Origin: Pseudomonadota bacterium | GTDB taxonomy: Bacteria; Pseudomonadota; Gammaproteobacteria; Steroidobacterales; Steroidobacteraceae | NCBI GenBank assembly: GCA_018241505.1 | Contig: JAFEDS010000002.1 | Coordinates: forward strand, 1 to 64,000 | Length of the DNA: 64,000 nucleotides | Reading direction: 5' to 3' | Part shown: piece after piece, positions 52,916 through 62,529 of the stretch | Layout: the number at the start of each line of letters is the position of its first letter | Numbering within the stretch: the stretch's first letter is position 1 | Notes under the pieces: model-generated | Database searches by the model: none | Seen by the model: only the letters and a program-made list of their open reading frames with translations | What the model was told of the DNA's origin: nothing | Program-made: the position numbers and the translations under genes

Positions 52916-54520
52916 CTACATCCGGAACACGCCATAGCGTGTGTCCTCGCCCGGTGCATGCCTCACGGCTGCCAGACTCAGTGCCAGAATCCGTCGTGTT
53001 TCGCCCGGATCGATGACCCCGTCGTCCCAGAGCCGCGCCGACGAATAATAGGGATGTCCCTGAGTTTCGTATTGCTGCCGGATCGGGTTCTTGAAGGCCT
53101 CTTCATCGGCCGCGGGCCAATCGACACCCTGCGCTTTCATCTGATCGCGCTTTACAGTGGCCAACACGCTCGCAGCCTGTTCGCCGCCCATCACGGAGAT
53201 GCGTGCGTTGGGCCATTGATACAGAAACCGCGGTGAGTAGGCACGGCCGCACATCGCATAGTTACCGGCCCCGTAACTTCCACCGATGATCACGCTCAAT
53301 TTCGGCACGTTCGCACAAGCAACGGCGGTTACCAACTTGGCGCCATCTTTGGCAATACCACCGGCTTCCGCACGCCGTCCCACCATGAAGCCGGTGATGT
53401 TCTGCAGGAACAACAGGGGCACGTGCGCTCGCGCGCACAGCTCAATGAAGTGAGCGCCCTTCAAAGCGCTTTCGGAGAACAGGATGCCATTGTTGGCCAG
53501 GATCCCGACCGGATAGCCGCCGATATGAGCAAATCCGCACACCAGCGTAGTGCCGTAGAGTTGTTTGAATTCGTCCAGCTCCGACGCATCGACCAGGCGC
53601 GCAATGACCTCGCGAACGTCGTATGGCTTGCGCAGGCTGGCCGGAACGACGCCATAGATCTCGGCGGGATCGTATTTCGGTTCTCTTGGCGCGACCGGCG
53701 GCTGGGTATCCAGGGGCGGGGCCAGCCTGGAAACGATTCGCCGTGCGATCGACAAGGCATGAGTGTCGTTTTCCGCATAGTGATCGCAAACACCGGACTC
53801 GCGGCAATGAACGTCCGCGCCGCCCAGTGACTCAGCATCGATGTCCTCCCCGGTTGCGGCTTTCACCAACGGCGGGCCACCGAGAAACACACGTCCCTGG
53901 TTCCTGACAATGACATTCTCATCCGACATCGCGGGAACATAGGCGCCACCGGCGGTGCAGGAGCCGTGTACGACGGCGATTTGCGCAATCCCTGCGCCGG
54001 ACAAGGTCGCCTGGTTGTAGAAGATGCGGCCGAAGTGATCCCGATCGGGGAACACTTCATCCTGCGCGGGCAGAAACGCGCCGCCGCTCTCGACGAGATA
54101 CACACACGGGAGGCGGTTGTCGCGTGCGATCTCCTGCGCGCGCAAATGCTTCTTCACTGTGATTGGACAGTAGGTACCGCCCTTGACGGTTGGATCGTTT
54201 GCAACGATCACGCACTCGCGACCGCTGACCCGGCCGATACCCGTCACGATGCCACCGGCGGCAATCTCGCCACCGTACATGCCGTGTGCCGCAAGCTGCG
54301 ACAACTCCAGGAACGGACTGCCGGTGTCCAACAGGACCCGGATCCGCTCCCGGGCCGTCAACTTGCCCGCCGCCTTGTGTTTCTTCAAGGCGGCCGCCGA
54401 ACCGCCCTGGGCCACCCGCCCGAGCTGGCGGCGCACATCGGCGGCCAGCTCGCTCATGGCCTGGTGGTTGGCGCGAAACTCTGCCGAATGCACATCGACG
54501 CGGGACGAAATTGCAGCCAT
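52916..54520 (-). CDS. mccB: Methylcrotonyl-CoA carboxylase subunit beta (carboxyltransferase)
   Basis: From ATG 54520 the product has 534 residues, the usual length. [19 protein letters not shown], then [20 protein letters not shown] and [20 protein letters not shown] are typical of methylcrotonyl-CoA carboxyltransferases, with [20 protein letters not shown] near the C-terminus. The in-frame TTG at 54550 would add ten residues and is less likely. The gene is 33 nt upstream of mccA and divergent from the isovaleryl-CoA dehydrogenase gene, the preceding enzyme of the pathway. Confidence 0.93.
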   Translation of the reverse strand: MAAISSRVDVHSAEFRANHQAMSELAADVRRQLGRVAQGGSAAALKKHKAAGKLTARERIRVLLDTGSPFLELSQLAAHGMYGGEIAAGGIVTGIGRVSGRECVIVANDPTVKGGTYCPITVKKHLRAQEIARDNRLPCVYLVESGGAFLPAQDEVFPDRDHFGRIFYNQATLSGAGIAQIAVVHGSCTAGGAYVPAMSDENVIVRNQGRVFLGGPPLVKAATGEDIDAESLGGADVHCRESGVCDHYAENDTHALSIARRIVSRLAPPLDTQPPVAPREPKYDPAEIYGVVPASLRKPYDVREVIARLVDASELDEFKQLYGTTLVCGFAHIGGYPVGILANNGILFSESALKGAHFIELCARAHVPLLFLQNITGFMVGRRAEAGGIAKDGAKLVTAVACANVPKLSVIIGGSYGAGNYAMCGRAYSPRFLYQWPNARISVMGGEQAASVLATVKRDQMKAQGVDWPAADEEAFKNPIRQQYETQGHPYYSSARLWDDGVIDPGETRRILALSLAAVRHAPGEDTRYGVFRM

Positions 54521-54540
54521 ACTTGCCACGATTGCCGGTT

Positions 54541-54565
54541 TGTCCGACAATCATACGATCGGACA
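54541..54565. promoter_or_regulatory. Inverted repeat in the divergent liu/mcc intergenic region
   Basis: TGTCCGA (54541-54547) and TCGGACA (54559-54565) form a perfect 7-bp inverted repeat with an 11-nt spacer, in the 62-nt gap between the divergent starts of mccB and the dehydrogenase gene. It could be the operator of a leucine-catabolism regulator; the GntR gene just downstream of the dehydrogenase is a candidate. It does not look like the usual FadR site. Confidence 0.5.
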
Positions 54566-54582
54566 CCAGGGTAAGCAAGCAC

Positions 54583-55746
54583 ATGGCCGCCACAGACTGT
54601 GATTTCGGATTGGATGAGAGCATCGAGGAAGTCCGCTCCCAGGTGCGGCGTTTCGCCACCGAGCGCATTGCGCCGCGCGCGGCGGAAATTGACCGCAGCA
54701 ATGAATTTCCGCGGGACCTGTGGCCCCTCCTGGGCGAACAGGGCCTGTTGGGCGTGACGGTCCCGGAGCGCTGGGGCGGCGCGGGCCTCGGTTACCTCGC
54801 ACACACGATCGCCATGGAAGAGATTTCGCGCGCCTCCGGATCCGTGGGCCTTTCCTATGGCGCGCATTCAAATCTGTGTGTGAATCAGCTACGCCTGAAC
54901 GGAACCGACGAACAGCGCGACAAGTACCTCCCGAAGCTGGTGAGCGGCGAACATGTGGGCGCGCTCGCGATGTCCGAGCCCGGATCGGGTTCGGATGTTG
55001 TATCGATGCAGTTGCGCGCCGAGCTGCGCGGCTCCCACTACGTGCTCAACGGCCGCAAGATGTGGATCACAAACGGTCCCGACGCGGACGTGTTTGTTGT
55101 GTATGCGAAGACCGATATCGCGGCCGGCCCGCGTGGCATCACTGCGTTTATTGTGGAGCGCGGCACCCCGGGATTCACCACCGCGCAGAAGCTCGACAAG
55201 CTGGGCATGCGCGGCTCGAGTACCTGTGAGCTGGTGTTTCAGGATTGCGCCGTACCGGCTGCGAACCTGTTGGGCAGCGAGAATCGCGGCACGGCTGTTC
55301 TGATGAGCGGCCTCGATTATGAGCGCGTGGTCCTGGCCGGGGGTCCCCTGGGTCTCATGGCCGCCGCCCTCGACCTGGTGCTGCCGTACGTACGCGAGCG
55401 CAAACAGTTCGGTCAGCCCATCGGCACCTTCGAGCTCATGCAGGCGAAAGTGGCGGATATGTATGCTTCGCTCAATGCGAGCCGTGCGTACGTCTACACG
55501 GTGGCACGAGCGTGCGACTCGAAAACGGTGAAACGACGCGACGCCGCCAGTTGCATTCTGTTTGCGGCGGAACACGCGACGCGAGCTGCGCTCGAAGCCA
55601 TCCAGTCGCTGGGTGGAAATGGCTACACGAACGACTATGCGGCCGGCCGCCTGCTGCGCGATGCGAAGCTCTATGAAATCGGAGCCGGCACACAGGAGAT
55701 TCGCCGCATGTTGATTGGCCGCGAGCTGTTTGAAGCGGGCGAGTAA
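54583..55746 (+). CDS. ivd: Isovaleryl-CoA dehydrogenase (acyl-CoA dehydrogenase family)
   Basis: ATG 54583 gives 387 residues, the family length. [20 protein letters not shown] and [20 protein letters not shown] are FAD-binding signature stretches, and [20 protein letters not shown] with [20 protein letters not shown] closes the C-terminal domain. The catalytic Glu position reads [14 protein letters not shown], the pattern of isovaleryl-CoA dehydrogenases. It passes electrons to ETF (genes at the left edge). It is divergent from mccB-mccA and followed 18 nt later by a GntR regulator. A longer frame from 54286 overlaps mccB and is rejected. Confidence 0.93.
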   Translation: MAATDCDFGLDESIEEVRSQVRRFATERIAPRAAEIDRSNEFPRDLWPLLGEQGLLGVTVPERWGGAGLGYLAHTIAMEEISRASGSVGLSYGAHSNLCVNQLRLNGTDEQRDKYLPKLVSGEHVGALAMSEPGSGSDVVSMQLRAELRGSHYVLNGRKMWITNGPDADVFVVYAKTDIAAGPRGITAFIVERGTPGFTTAQKLDKLGMRGSSTCELVFQDCAVPAANLLGSENRGTAVLMSGLDYERVVLAGGPLGLMAAALDLVLPYVRERKQFGQPIGTFELMQAKVADMYASLNASRAYVYTVARACDSKTVKRRDAASCILFAAEHATRAALEAIQSLGGNGYTNDYAAGRLLRDAKLYEIGAGTQEIRRMLIGRELFEAGE

Positions 55747-55764
55747 AGACTGAGCGATCCGCCG

Positions 55765-56505
55765 ATGAGCATGCCATTCGACCAGATCCAGATGGAACCG
55801 GCGTACCGCAAGGTGGCTGCGGCCATCAGTGGCCGCATTCTGGATCGTACATTGCGCGAAGGCGATCGCCTGCCGCCGGAAACGGAGCTGGCGCGCCAGT
55901 TCGGAGTGAACCGCTCGACGGTACGCGAAGCCTTGCGCGAGCTCGAAAGCAACGGGCTGGTCACGCGCCGCGCGGGCTCCAAGCTCATGAGCGTCACTCG
56001 ACCTCAGCACTTCGCAATCGCCGGTGCCGTCACGCGCGGACTGGTCATGCACGATGTCACGTTCCGCGAAGTATGGGAGGCGCTGACCCTCCTCGAGCCA
56101 CCGATCGCCGCGAGTGCGGCGACAGCACGTACCGCGGAGGACCTGGCACTGATCGATGCGTCCGCGGAACGATTTGCCTCCGATAATGCCGCCACCGAAA
56201 AGGCGGCTCACGGTGCCGCGGAGTTCTTCCGCAGCGTGGGAAGCGCCACTCACAACCAGGTTCTGATGCTTGCGCAGGAGCCGTTGTTACAATTACTCGA
56301 GCCTTCGCTGCGCGTCATGATCGACGATGTTCCCCAAGCGCGCTCCCGTATCATGACTGCACAACGCAAGATCAGCGAAGCGCTTCGCGCGCGCGCGACC
56401 GACGACGCGCGTTCGTGGATGGCCAGGCACATCCGCGATTTTCGCAAGGGATTTGAGATTGCCGGAATCGATCTGGAGCATCGGGTCACCGCCGAACCCG
56501 GTTGA
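55765..56505 (+). CDS. GntR family regulator, FadR/FCD type
   Basis: The 246-residue protein has an N-terminal winged helix (LREGDRLPPETELARQFGVN and STVREALRELESNGLVTRR) and a C-terminal FCD effector domain (about 90-235; LTLLEPPIAASAATARTAED, ARSRIMTAQRKISEALRARA). FadR-type proteins sense acyl-CoA or organic acids. It follows the dehydrogenase gene by 18 nt, so it probably controls the leucine-degradation genes on both sides, perhaps through the inverted repeat at 54541-54565. That link is inference. Confidence 0.9.
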   Translation: MSMPFDQIQMEPAYRKVAAAISGRILDRTLREGDRLPPETELARQFGVNRSTVREALRELESNGLVTRRAGSKLMSVTRPQHFAIAGAVTRGLVMHDVTFREVWEALTLLEPPIAASAATARTAEDLALIDASAERFASDNAATEKAAHGAAEFFRSVGSATHNQVLMLAQEPLLQLLEPSLRVMIDDVPQARSRIMTAQRKISEALRARATDDARSWMARHIRDFRKGFEIAGIDLEHRVTAEPG

Positions 56506-56546
56506 CTACAACCGCCACCAAGTGGGTACACCGGTCGCCACAAAGA

Positions 56547-56620
56547 AACGTGCGAGGTGTTGCCACCTCGCACGTTCCAACGTTGCGCAACGACGAGTGA
56601 GGGGGTCAACCGTCGTTGCG
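56547..56620. repeat. Two strong tandem hairpins in the 323-nt gap between convergent genes
   Basis: The first hairpin is a perfect 13-bp stem, AACGTGCGAGGTG (56547-56559) with CACCTCGCACGTT (56564-56576) and a 4-nt TTGC loop. The second is CGCAACGACG (56586-56595) with CGTCGTTGCG (56611-56620), a perfect 10-bp stem. They lie in the 56506-56828 gap between the GntR gene and a convergent gene; no gene is seen in the rest of that gap. They may be a bidirectional terminator or a small structured RNA. No T-tract follows. Confidence 0.6.
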
Positions 56621-56828
56621 AACGCGGCCTCGGTTGGGCACTAACAGCCGGAGTCTTCGTGCCCGGCGCGAGGCGCACCGCCAGGGGAAATAAAGCAAGC
56701 GGCATGCCAATCGCTTGCGGCCCCTGAATCGCGGCCAGAGGGTCGGGAACAGCGGCGGAACGCCGGTTCGCGCACGCATTCAGTGCAGAAACTCGCCTCG
56801 CGAGATAGCCAAGGGGCGAGCAGTCGTA

Positions 56829-57572
56829 CTAAGGCGTAACGGTGATCCAGTCCACCACACGTCCCGCCTGCTTGGTGAGCAGGCGCGCAAAGGGCGGTTG
56901 AAGCTGGTCCAACATTTCAGGGGGCGGCCGCTTCGGGTCCGCGGGCGCGACGTAATCCGCCCACTCGTCGGTGTAAGGTCCGCCCCACTCCCGCGCCTGA
57001 AGCTTCGCCCCGTCGGGCGTGATCCCGATCAGGAGCACCTGGGTCGCGTTGAAGAGTACCGGCCTGGCCTTGGGATCCCCGGTCACATACCCCCAGCCAC
57101 GCAAGTAGTCGGGCAGATCCTTCCGGTAGGAGCCCCCGGCCGCCTGCGCCGAGTTGTTGAGTGCCGGGGCCAGCACAATCAGGGCGTCCAACCGCTCTTG
57201 GCCCGCCAACTGTGCGAACTCGCGAGCCAACTCCTTCGGCAACCCCTTCGCCACGGAGTTGTCCACGAAATGCTCGTCCCGGTCGTGCATGAGGGCATCC
57301 GTGGGCCCTTCCGGCACTGGCACCAGTTCAAGCTGAGTCAGGCGCTGACTGACGGCATCGGCGAACATGGAATCGACCCGCCAGTTGACCGCGAGTGTCT
57401 TGAAGAAGCTTTCTGACAGGTTTTTGCTGGTGTGGAAGTGAGTTATTTCCGCATCCATCAGGTTGACGATACCGACGCGGGCACCCTTGTGCAGCATCAA
57501 CTGCGTCGGTTCCCTGGCCACGGCAAGACTGCTGGCCAGCAGCAGCCAGGCAGCGATCACCACCTTGTGCAT
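56829..57572 (-). CDS. Exported protein of unknown function
   Basis: ATG 57572 is chosen because GGGGGGACGC stands just upstream; it gives 247 residues. The N-terminus MHKVVIAAWLLLASSLAVAR is a signal peptide. The mature part begins EPTQLMLHKGARVGIVNLMD and has LARLLTKQAGRVVDWITVTP at its C-terminus. I recognise no known domain. It stands alone, divergent from the large histidine kinase gene 80 nt away, so a link to that kinase's signal is possible. A second start 33 nt upstream would extend the N-terminus. Confidence 0.8.
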   Translation of the reverse strand: MHKVVIAAWLLLASSLAVAREPTQLMLHKGARVGIVNLMDAEITHFHTSKNLSESFFKTLAVNWRVDSMFADAVSQRLTQLELVPVPEGPTDALMHDRDEHFVDNSVAKGLPKELAREFAQLAGQERLDALIVLAPALNNSAQAAGGSYRKDLPDYLRGWGYVTGDPKARPVLFNATQVLLIGITPDGAKLQAREWGGPYTDEWADYVAPADPKRPPPEMLDQLQPPFARLLTKQAGRVVDWITVTP

Positions 57573-57652
57573 GCGTCCCCCCACTCTTTGGTAGTTGACC
57601 GGCAAAGTCTACGTCGTGCGCTGCACTATAAAAAGCCCTGCCGCAGTGCAGC

Positions 57653-60600
57653 ATGTATTGCCCTGCCTCCCGACTGTTGTCGGTTTATGCTTCCGCCACT
57701 ACGCGGGACGCGAGGGCGGTTGAATTGCTTACTTCATCGCACACGTCCGCCGTCCATGGTGAGATGGCGGATCGTTTCAGGGAATTTGACTGGGCGTCGA
57801 CACCGCTTGGCCCGGTCGAACGCTGGCCCGAAAGCTGGCGCAACGCCGTCAACATCATCCTCGACTCGAGCTTTCCCACGGCGCTGGCGTTAGGTTCCGA
57901 GCTGATCTACTTCTACAACGATGCCTTCATACCGCTGGCGGGACCGTCACGGCATCCGCAGGGACTCGGGACCCCCGTGCCCCTGGCCTGGAAAGAGATC
58001 TGGCAACAGATTCTCGCGCAGCGCTTTGAATACGTACTGACCACCGGTCTGCCGACGTTCGAGGCCGACATGTTGTTGCCGCTCGAGCGCAGCGGCTATC
58101 TCGAGGAAACCTTCGTCACGTTTTCCTTCGCAGCCCTGCGCGATGCGCAAAACCAACCCAGCGGAATTTTCTGTACCGCCATCGAGACGACCGGCCGTGT
58201 GATTGCCGACCGCCAGCTCGAATGCCTGCGAGCCCTGGCATCGCAGGGGTCGTTGGCTGAAACCCCTGAAGCCGCGTGCCGGGCGGCGGTGGCAACTCTG
58301 GAAGCCAACCCGCGCGATGTGCCATTTGCACTGCTCTACCTCGTGGACAAGGGCGGCAAGCGCGCGCGCCTCGCAGCGACCGTCGGATTGGGCACGGTTG
58401 CGGATTCGATTCCGTCAGTCGTGAATCTCAACGACACAGCGGATCCCTGGAAACTCTCTGCGGTCGCCGCAACGCATGCGCCCGTGTCAATCAACTTGGT
58501 GCCGGGTCTCATTGCTCCGACGGAAATGCTTCCGCCGCAGACCGCGGTGGCGTTGCCGATCGCCAATCGCGGCGATTCGGCGCTCGCGGCCATTCTCATC
58601 GCAGGCGCCAATCCAATGCGGCCGCTGGAGGAATCGCGAGCTTTTCACAGCCTCATTGCCGGTCACCTGGAAACGGCCATTTCCAATGCCAGCGCCAAAC
58701 AGTTTGAGCGTGAGCGCGCGCAGGCACTGGCGGAGCTCGATCGCGCCAAAACCCTGTTCTTCAGCAATGTCAGCCACGAGCTGCGAACGCCCCTGACACT
58801 GCTGCTTGCGCCCCTGGACGAGGTCCTGTCACGCGACGGACTGAAAAACGCCGACCGCCAGTCGCTCGAGCTGGCCCGCCGGGGCGGCGCGCGCCTGCTC
58901 AAACTGGTGAATTCGCTTCTGGAGTTCTCCCGCATCGAAGCCGGCCGCATTGAGGCTTGCTACGAGCCGTTGGATCTCGCCGCGCTCACGACCGATCTGG
59001 CCAGCATGTTCCGTTCGGCTTTTGAGCGTGCGGGTGTCACCCTGACTATCGACTGCGAGCCCGCTCCCGAGCCGGTGTTTGTCGACAGGGACAAGTGGGA
59101 AAAGATTGTCCTCAACCTGGTCTCGAACGCGCTCAAGTTCACCTTCGCAGGCGAAGTGCGGGTAACGCAGCGGGTCGTGCACGATCACATCGAATTGCAA
59201 GTGCGCGATAGTGGGTGTGGTATCGCGGCCGAAGACCTGACACGGGTGTTTGAGCGGTTCTTCCGCGGTCGTGCCTCACAGTCACGTACTCACGAGGGAA
59301 CCGGTATCGGCCTGTCTCTCGTGCAGGAACTGGTGAAATTACACGCAGGAAGCATTACTGCGGCCAGCGAAATCGGCCAGGGCACGACCATGACGGTGCT
59401 GATTCCCCGTGGTAGCGCCCATCTCGATTCTGAACGGATCATCGCACCGCGTACGGCCGCACCTTCCCGCGCCGGACTGCATGCATTTGTGGAGGAGGCG
59501 TTGGGTTGGTTACCCGATGGGGAACTGGTCCGAACCGAGGTCGCGGACGCACATCCCGCCAACATCCTGGTTGTCGACGACAACGCGGACATGCGCGGAT
59601 ATCTGTGTCGCCTGCTGAATCAACGATGGACGGCGCGAGGCGCGCCAGACGGACTCACCGCGCTCGCAAGCATTCAACGCGAGCCGCCCGATCTCGTCAT
59701 CGCCGATGTAATGATGCCGCGACTCGACGGTTTCGGGTTGCTCCGGGCACTGCGCAGTGACGAGGCAACCTCGCAAGTACCCCTCATGCTGCTGTCCGCC
59801 CGCGCCGGCGAAGAAGCGGCCACTGAAGGCCTGCAGGCCGGCGCCGACGACTACATCATCAAGCCTTTTTCCGCTCGCGAGTTGCTCGCCAGGGTCGAGT
59901 CCCGGTTGAGCCAGGCGCGCCTGCGGGCGGCGGAACGCCAGGGGCGGGACGCCGCGGAAAAAGCCAACCAGGCACGCGATGAGTTCTTCGCCATGCTGTC
60001 GCATGAGTTACGCACGCCGTTGATGGCGGTGTTGGGTTGGACGGCACTGCTGCGGGGCCATCGATTGGGAACGGAAGACTCGTCCTACGCCATCGAAATC
60101 ATCGAGCGCAACGCGCGGACCCAGCGCCGCATGGTGGATGACCTGCTGGATGTCTCGCGGATCGTCACGGGTCGACTGCGACTCGACTCGCGGCCGATAC
60201 CTTCATTGGCGCCGCTACTCGCGATGGTTGTGGATTCCTTCCGTCCGGTTGCGCAGGCCAAGGGTCTTGCTGTGGTCACCATGTTGGAAAGCGATGCAGG
60301 CCCCCTGAAGGCCGATCCGGAACGCCTGCAACAGGTTGTCTGGAACCTGCTTTCAAACGCCATTCATTTCACTCCACCCGGAGGCGCGATCACCGTCGGA
60401 TGCGCACGCCAGGGTGCTCAGCTCGTCATCCACGTCCGTGACACTGGCCGAGGAATCAGCCCGGAGGCCGTTCCTCATATCTTCGAACGCTATTGGCAGG
60501 CAGCCACCGCACAACCCCGCCGCCAGGGGCTCGGCCTGGGTCTCGCCATCGCGCACAAACTCGTTGAATTGCATTCGGGAAAAATCGAAGCCGAAAGCGC

Positions 60601-61276
60601 CGGCGAGGGCCGTGGTTCGCTGTTTACCGTCACGCTTCCGGCCATCGCGGCCGATTGTGTCACTGAGTTTGAACCGTTGACCGCCGCCAGCCCTCGCATC
60701 CTCGACGCGGCAACGGCTACCGCCGAGCGTGACCCCGATGCGGCCATCAGCACATCACCGGCCCTGCACGTTCTTGGCATGACAACACCGAGGCGCAGTG
60801 CAAATTCCGATGACAATGATGCGTCACTGCGGATTCTGCTCGTGGAGGATCACGATGGAATAGCGCGGGCCTGCCAGCGACTCCTGGTCAGTCACGGCCA
60901 CGTGGTGATTCGTGCCGCCGGTGCGGCCAGTGCGCTCGCCGCCGCAGAGCGCGAGATATTTGATCTGTTCATCTGCGACATGCGCCTGCCGGATGGCAGC
61001 GGTCTCGACCTGTTGCCGAGACTTCGCTCGTGCTCGCACGGCGTATTGCAACGCAACATAACTCCCGCGATCGCCATCAGCGGGAGTGTCTATGACAGTG
61101 ATATTGCCAAGTGCCTGGCAGCGGGCTTCGCGGCGCACGTCGCCAAGCCCTTCGATGAAGACCGCTTGTTGGCCGTGATTGCGCAGGTAATGGCGACCGC
61201 GCCACCCGGTGCAGACAGGCGTGCCGCAGTTGGGATCGGGGGCGTCCCTGCCCCCGTCCCAGCTCGTCATCGGTGA
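57653..61276 (+). CDS. Double hybrid histidine kinase (PAS-like, GAF, two HisKA-HATPase modules, two receivers)
   Basis: The 1207-residue protein is soluble, with no membrane helices. In order: a PAS-like sensor (about 38-180, EFDWASTPLGPVERWPESWR), a GAF-like domain (about 190-345), HisKA with His375 (FFSNVSHELRTPL), HATPase (SNALKF; DSGCGIAAEDLTRVFERFF; THEGTGIGLSL), receiver 1 with Asp685 (DLVIADVMMPRLDG), a second HisKA with His784 (FFAMLSHELRTPL), a second HATPase (SNAIHF; QGLGLGLAIAHKL), and a C-terminal receiver with Asp1109 (DLFICDMRLPDGSG). No HPt domain is present. The start is uncertain: ATG 57653, TTG 57725 with GAGGG upstream, or ATG 57764. The next gene, on the opposite strand, is a FixJ-like regulator. 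Confidence 0.92.
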   Translation: MYCPASRLLSVYASATTRDARAVELLTSSHTSAVHGEMADRFREFDWASTPLGPVERWPESWRNAVNIILDSSFPTALALGSELIYFYNDAFIPLAGPSRHPQGLGTPVPLAWKEIWQQILAQRFEYVLTTGLPTFEADMLLPLERSGYLEETFVTFSFAALRDAQNQPSGIFCTAIETTGRVIADRQLECLRALASQGSLAETPEAACRAAVATLEANPRDVPFALLYLVDKGGKRARLAATVGLGTVADSIPSVVNLNDTADPWKLSAVAATHAPVSINLVPGLIAPTEMLPPQTAVALPIANRGDSALAAILIAGANPMRPLEESRAFHSLIAGHLETAISNASAKQFERERAQALAELDRAKTLFFSNVSHELRTPLTLLLAPLDEVLSRDGLKNADRQSLELARRGGARLLKLVNSLLEFSRIEAGRIEACYEPLDLAALTTDLASMFRSAFERAGVTLTIDCEPAPEPVFVDRDKWEKIVLNLVSNALKFTFAGEVRVTQRVVHDHIELQVRDSGCGIAAEDLTRVFERFFRGRASQSRTHEGTGIGLSLVQELVKLHAGSITAASEIGQGTTMTVLIPRGSAHLDSERIIAPRTAAPSRAGLHAFVEEALGWLPDGELVRTEVADAHPANILVVDDNADMRGYLCRLLNQRWTARGAPDGLTALASIQREPPDLVIADVMMPRLDGFGLLRALRSDEATSQVPLMLLSARAGEEAATEGLQAGADDYIIKPFSARELLARVESRLSQARLRAAERQGRDAAEKANQARDEFFAMLSHELRTPLMAVLGWTALLRGHRLGTEDSSYAIEIIERNARTQRRMVDDLLDVSRIVTGRLRLDSRPIPSLAPLLAMVVDSFRPVAQAKGLAVVTMLESDAGPLKADPERLQQVVWNLLSNAIHFTPPGGAITVGCARQGAQLVIHVRDTGRGISPEAVPHIFERYWQAATAQPRRQGLGLGLAIAHKLVELHSGKIEAESAGEGRGSLFTVTLPAIAADCVTEFEPLTAASPRILDAATATAERDPDAAISTSPALHVLGMTTPRRSANSDDNDASLRILLVEDHDGIARACQRLLVSHGHVVIRAAGAASALAAAEREIFDLFICDMRLPDGSGLDLLPRLRSCSHGVLQRNITPAIAISGSVYDSDIAKCLAAGFAAHVAKPFDEDRLLAVIAQVMATAPPGADRRAAVGIGGVPAPVPARHR

Positions 61277-61455
61277 TCCATAGAGCACCGCCGACTTGGA
61301 TTCACCATCGTTTTATGCGCGTCCATGGCGCATGACGGATCGATTGACGAGCACACCTCGAACTACACACTGGGCCGCTGCCACGCTGACCCGTGGCCAT
61401 CATGCCCGCATCAATAGCTCACACAATTGGCCCATGGTCCAATACGCGGGCTGAC

Positions 61456-62154
61456 TCAGCAGTTGCTGTGTTCTCGCTCTGGCTCGGAGCGGATGTTGGG
61501 ATTTACTCCGGGCTCGGACTGCGCGCGGGCAGGCCAGGCATCAACACCCGCCAGTGAGGCAAAATGGACCAAATCGACGACCGAGTGGGCGTTCATTTTT
61601 TTCATCATGCGCGAACGATGCACCTTGATGGTTTTCTCAACGATGCCGAGATCCGCCGCAATCTGCTTGTTGAGGCGCCCGGCCACCACCTTGTCAAACA
61701 CCTGCCGCTCGCGCGGTGTCAGCGAGTCGAGGCGTTCCGATACCGATTGCCGCGAGTTGAAACGCGCGCGCACGCCGACATCGACGCGCAATGCCTCGTC
61801 AACCGCCTTGAGCAGCTCGCGGTCATCGACCGGCTTGGTCAGGAAATTCACCGCGCCGGCTTTCATTGCCCGCACACTCTTGGAAATGTCGCCGTTTCCT
61901 GTCAGAAAGATGATGGGACGATGACAATTGGAAGAGCTCAGGTGCGCCTGCAGCTCGAGTCCGTTCAAACCAGGCATGGCCAGGTCGAGAATGATGCAGC
62001 CGGCGGACAGCCGGGCCTCACTATCCATCAGGAATTCGGCGGCGGAAGCGAACAGGCGCGTAGCGTGACCCGCAGAACGCAGCAGCCGCGAGAGTGCCTT
62101 GCGGACATCCGGATCGTCATCAACGATGTAGACAATGACGGGGATTGCACTCAC
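61456..62154 (-). CDS. FixJ/NarL-type response regulator
   Basis: A 232-residue regulator with a receiver domain (about 1-120; Asp57 in GCIILDLAMPGLNG, Lys107 in NFLTKPVDDREL) and a LuxR-type helix-turn-helix (about 145-205, LTPRERQVFDKVVAGRLNKQ and IVEKTIKVHRSRMMKKMNAH). This is the FixJ/TodT class. It overlaps by 4 nt (ATGA) the gene encoding only a HisKA-type kinase fragment, and converges with the large hybrid kinase gene. The partner kinase could be that hybrid kinase or the fragment; the sequence does not decide. Confidence 0.94.
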   Translation of the reverse strand: MSAIPVIVYIVDDDPDVRKALSRLLRSAGHATRLFASAAEFLMDSEARLSAGCIILDLAMPGLNGLELQAHLSSSNCHRPIIFLTGNGDISKSVRAMKAGAVNFLTKPVDDRELLKAVDEALRVDVGVRARFNSRQSVSERLDSLTPRERQVFDKVVAGRLNKQIAADLGIVEKTIKVHRSRMMKKMNAHSVVDLVHFASLAGVDAWPARAQSEPGVNPNIRSEPEREHSNC

Positions 62155-62405
62155 TCGGGACGCCCCTTCTCCTTCCGATCGTCGTCCGGGCGATCCTGCA
62201 ACAACATGGCGCCGATGCTGCGCACGATTCCTGCCGCGCGCTTATCATCAGTTATGATATCGCTGAGAATCTCCCGGAGCTCTTGCAGATCAACAGGATC
62301 GGCGGCAAGAAAACGCTGCGCCGCCTGTGCGTTGCTCAGGATGGCCGTCAACGGCTGGTTGAGCTCGTGAACCAGCGCCGCTAATACAGAAGGCGAGTCC
62401 GGCAC
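62151..62405 (-). CDS. Short histidine-kinase phosphoacceptor domain, without ATPase domain
   Basis: The 84-residue product contains a HisKA-like H-box (LAALVHELNQPLTAILSNAQ, His13) and the following helix (LREILSDIITDDKRAAGIVR) as in FixL-type kinases, then a charged end. It lacks any HATPase motif, and nothing recognisable precedes it upstream, so it is either a remnant of a deleted kinase or a standalone phosphotransfer domain. Its overlap with the FixJ-type gene by ATGA is preserved. The start is GTG 62405 with a weak ribosome-binding site. Confidence 0.7.
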   Translation of the reverse strand: MPDSPSVLAALVHELNQPLTAILSNAQAAQRFLAADPVDLQELREILSDIITDDKRAAGIVRSIGAMLLQDRPDDDRKEKGRPE

Positions 62406-62529
62406 GAAACACCACTTTCATCGGGCGGATGAGTCCGCCGTTCCTTGATATCGGGCGCATCTATCCCCGCGATGCACCAGTACCGATTGTGCAGCGGGGG
62501 TGCGTATGGCTCAAGAGGCGTGTGAGCCT

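Noticed and set aside
54889-56253. Minus-strand frame of 454 residues opposite the isovaleryl-CoA dehydrogenase and GntR genes
   Set aside because: It crosses two genes with clear family motifs, so it is a shadow frame.
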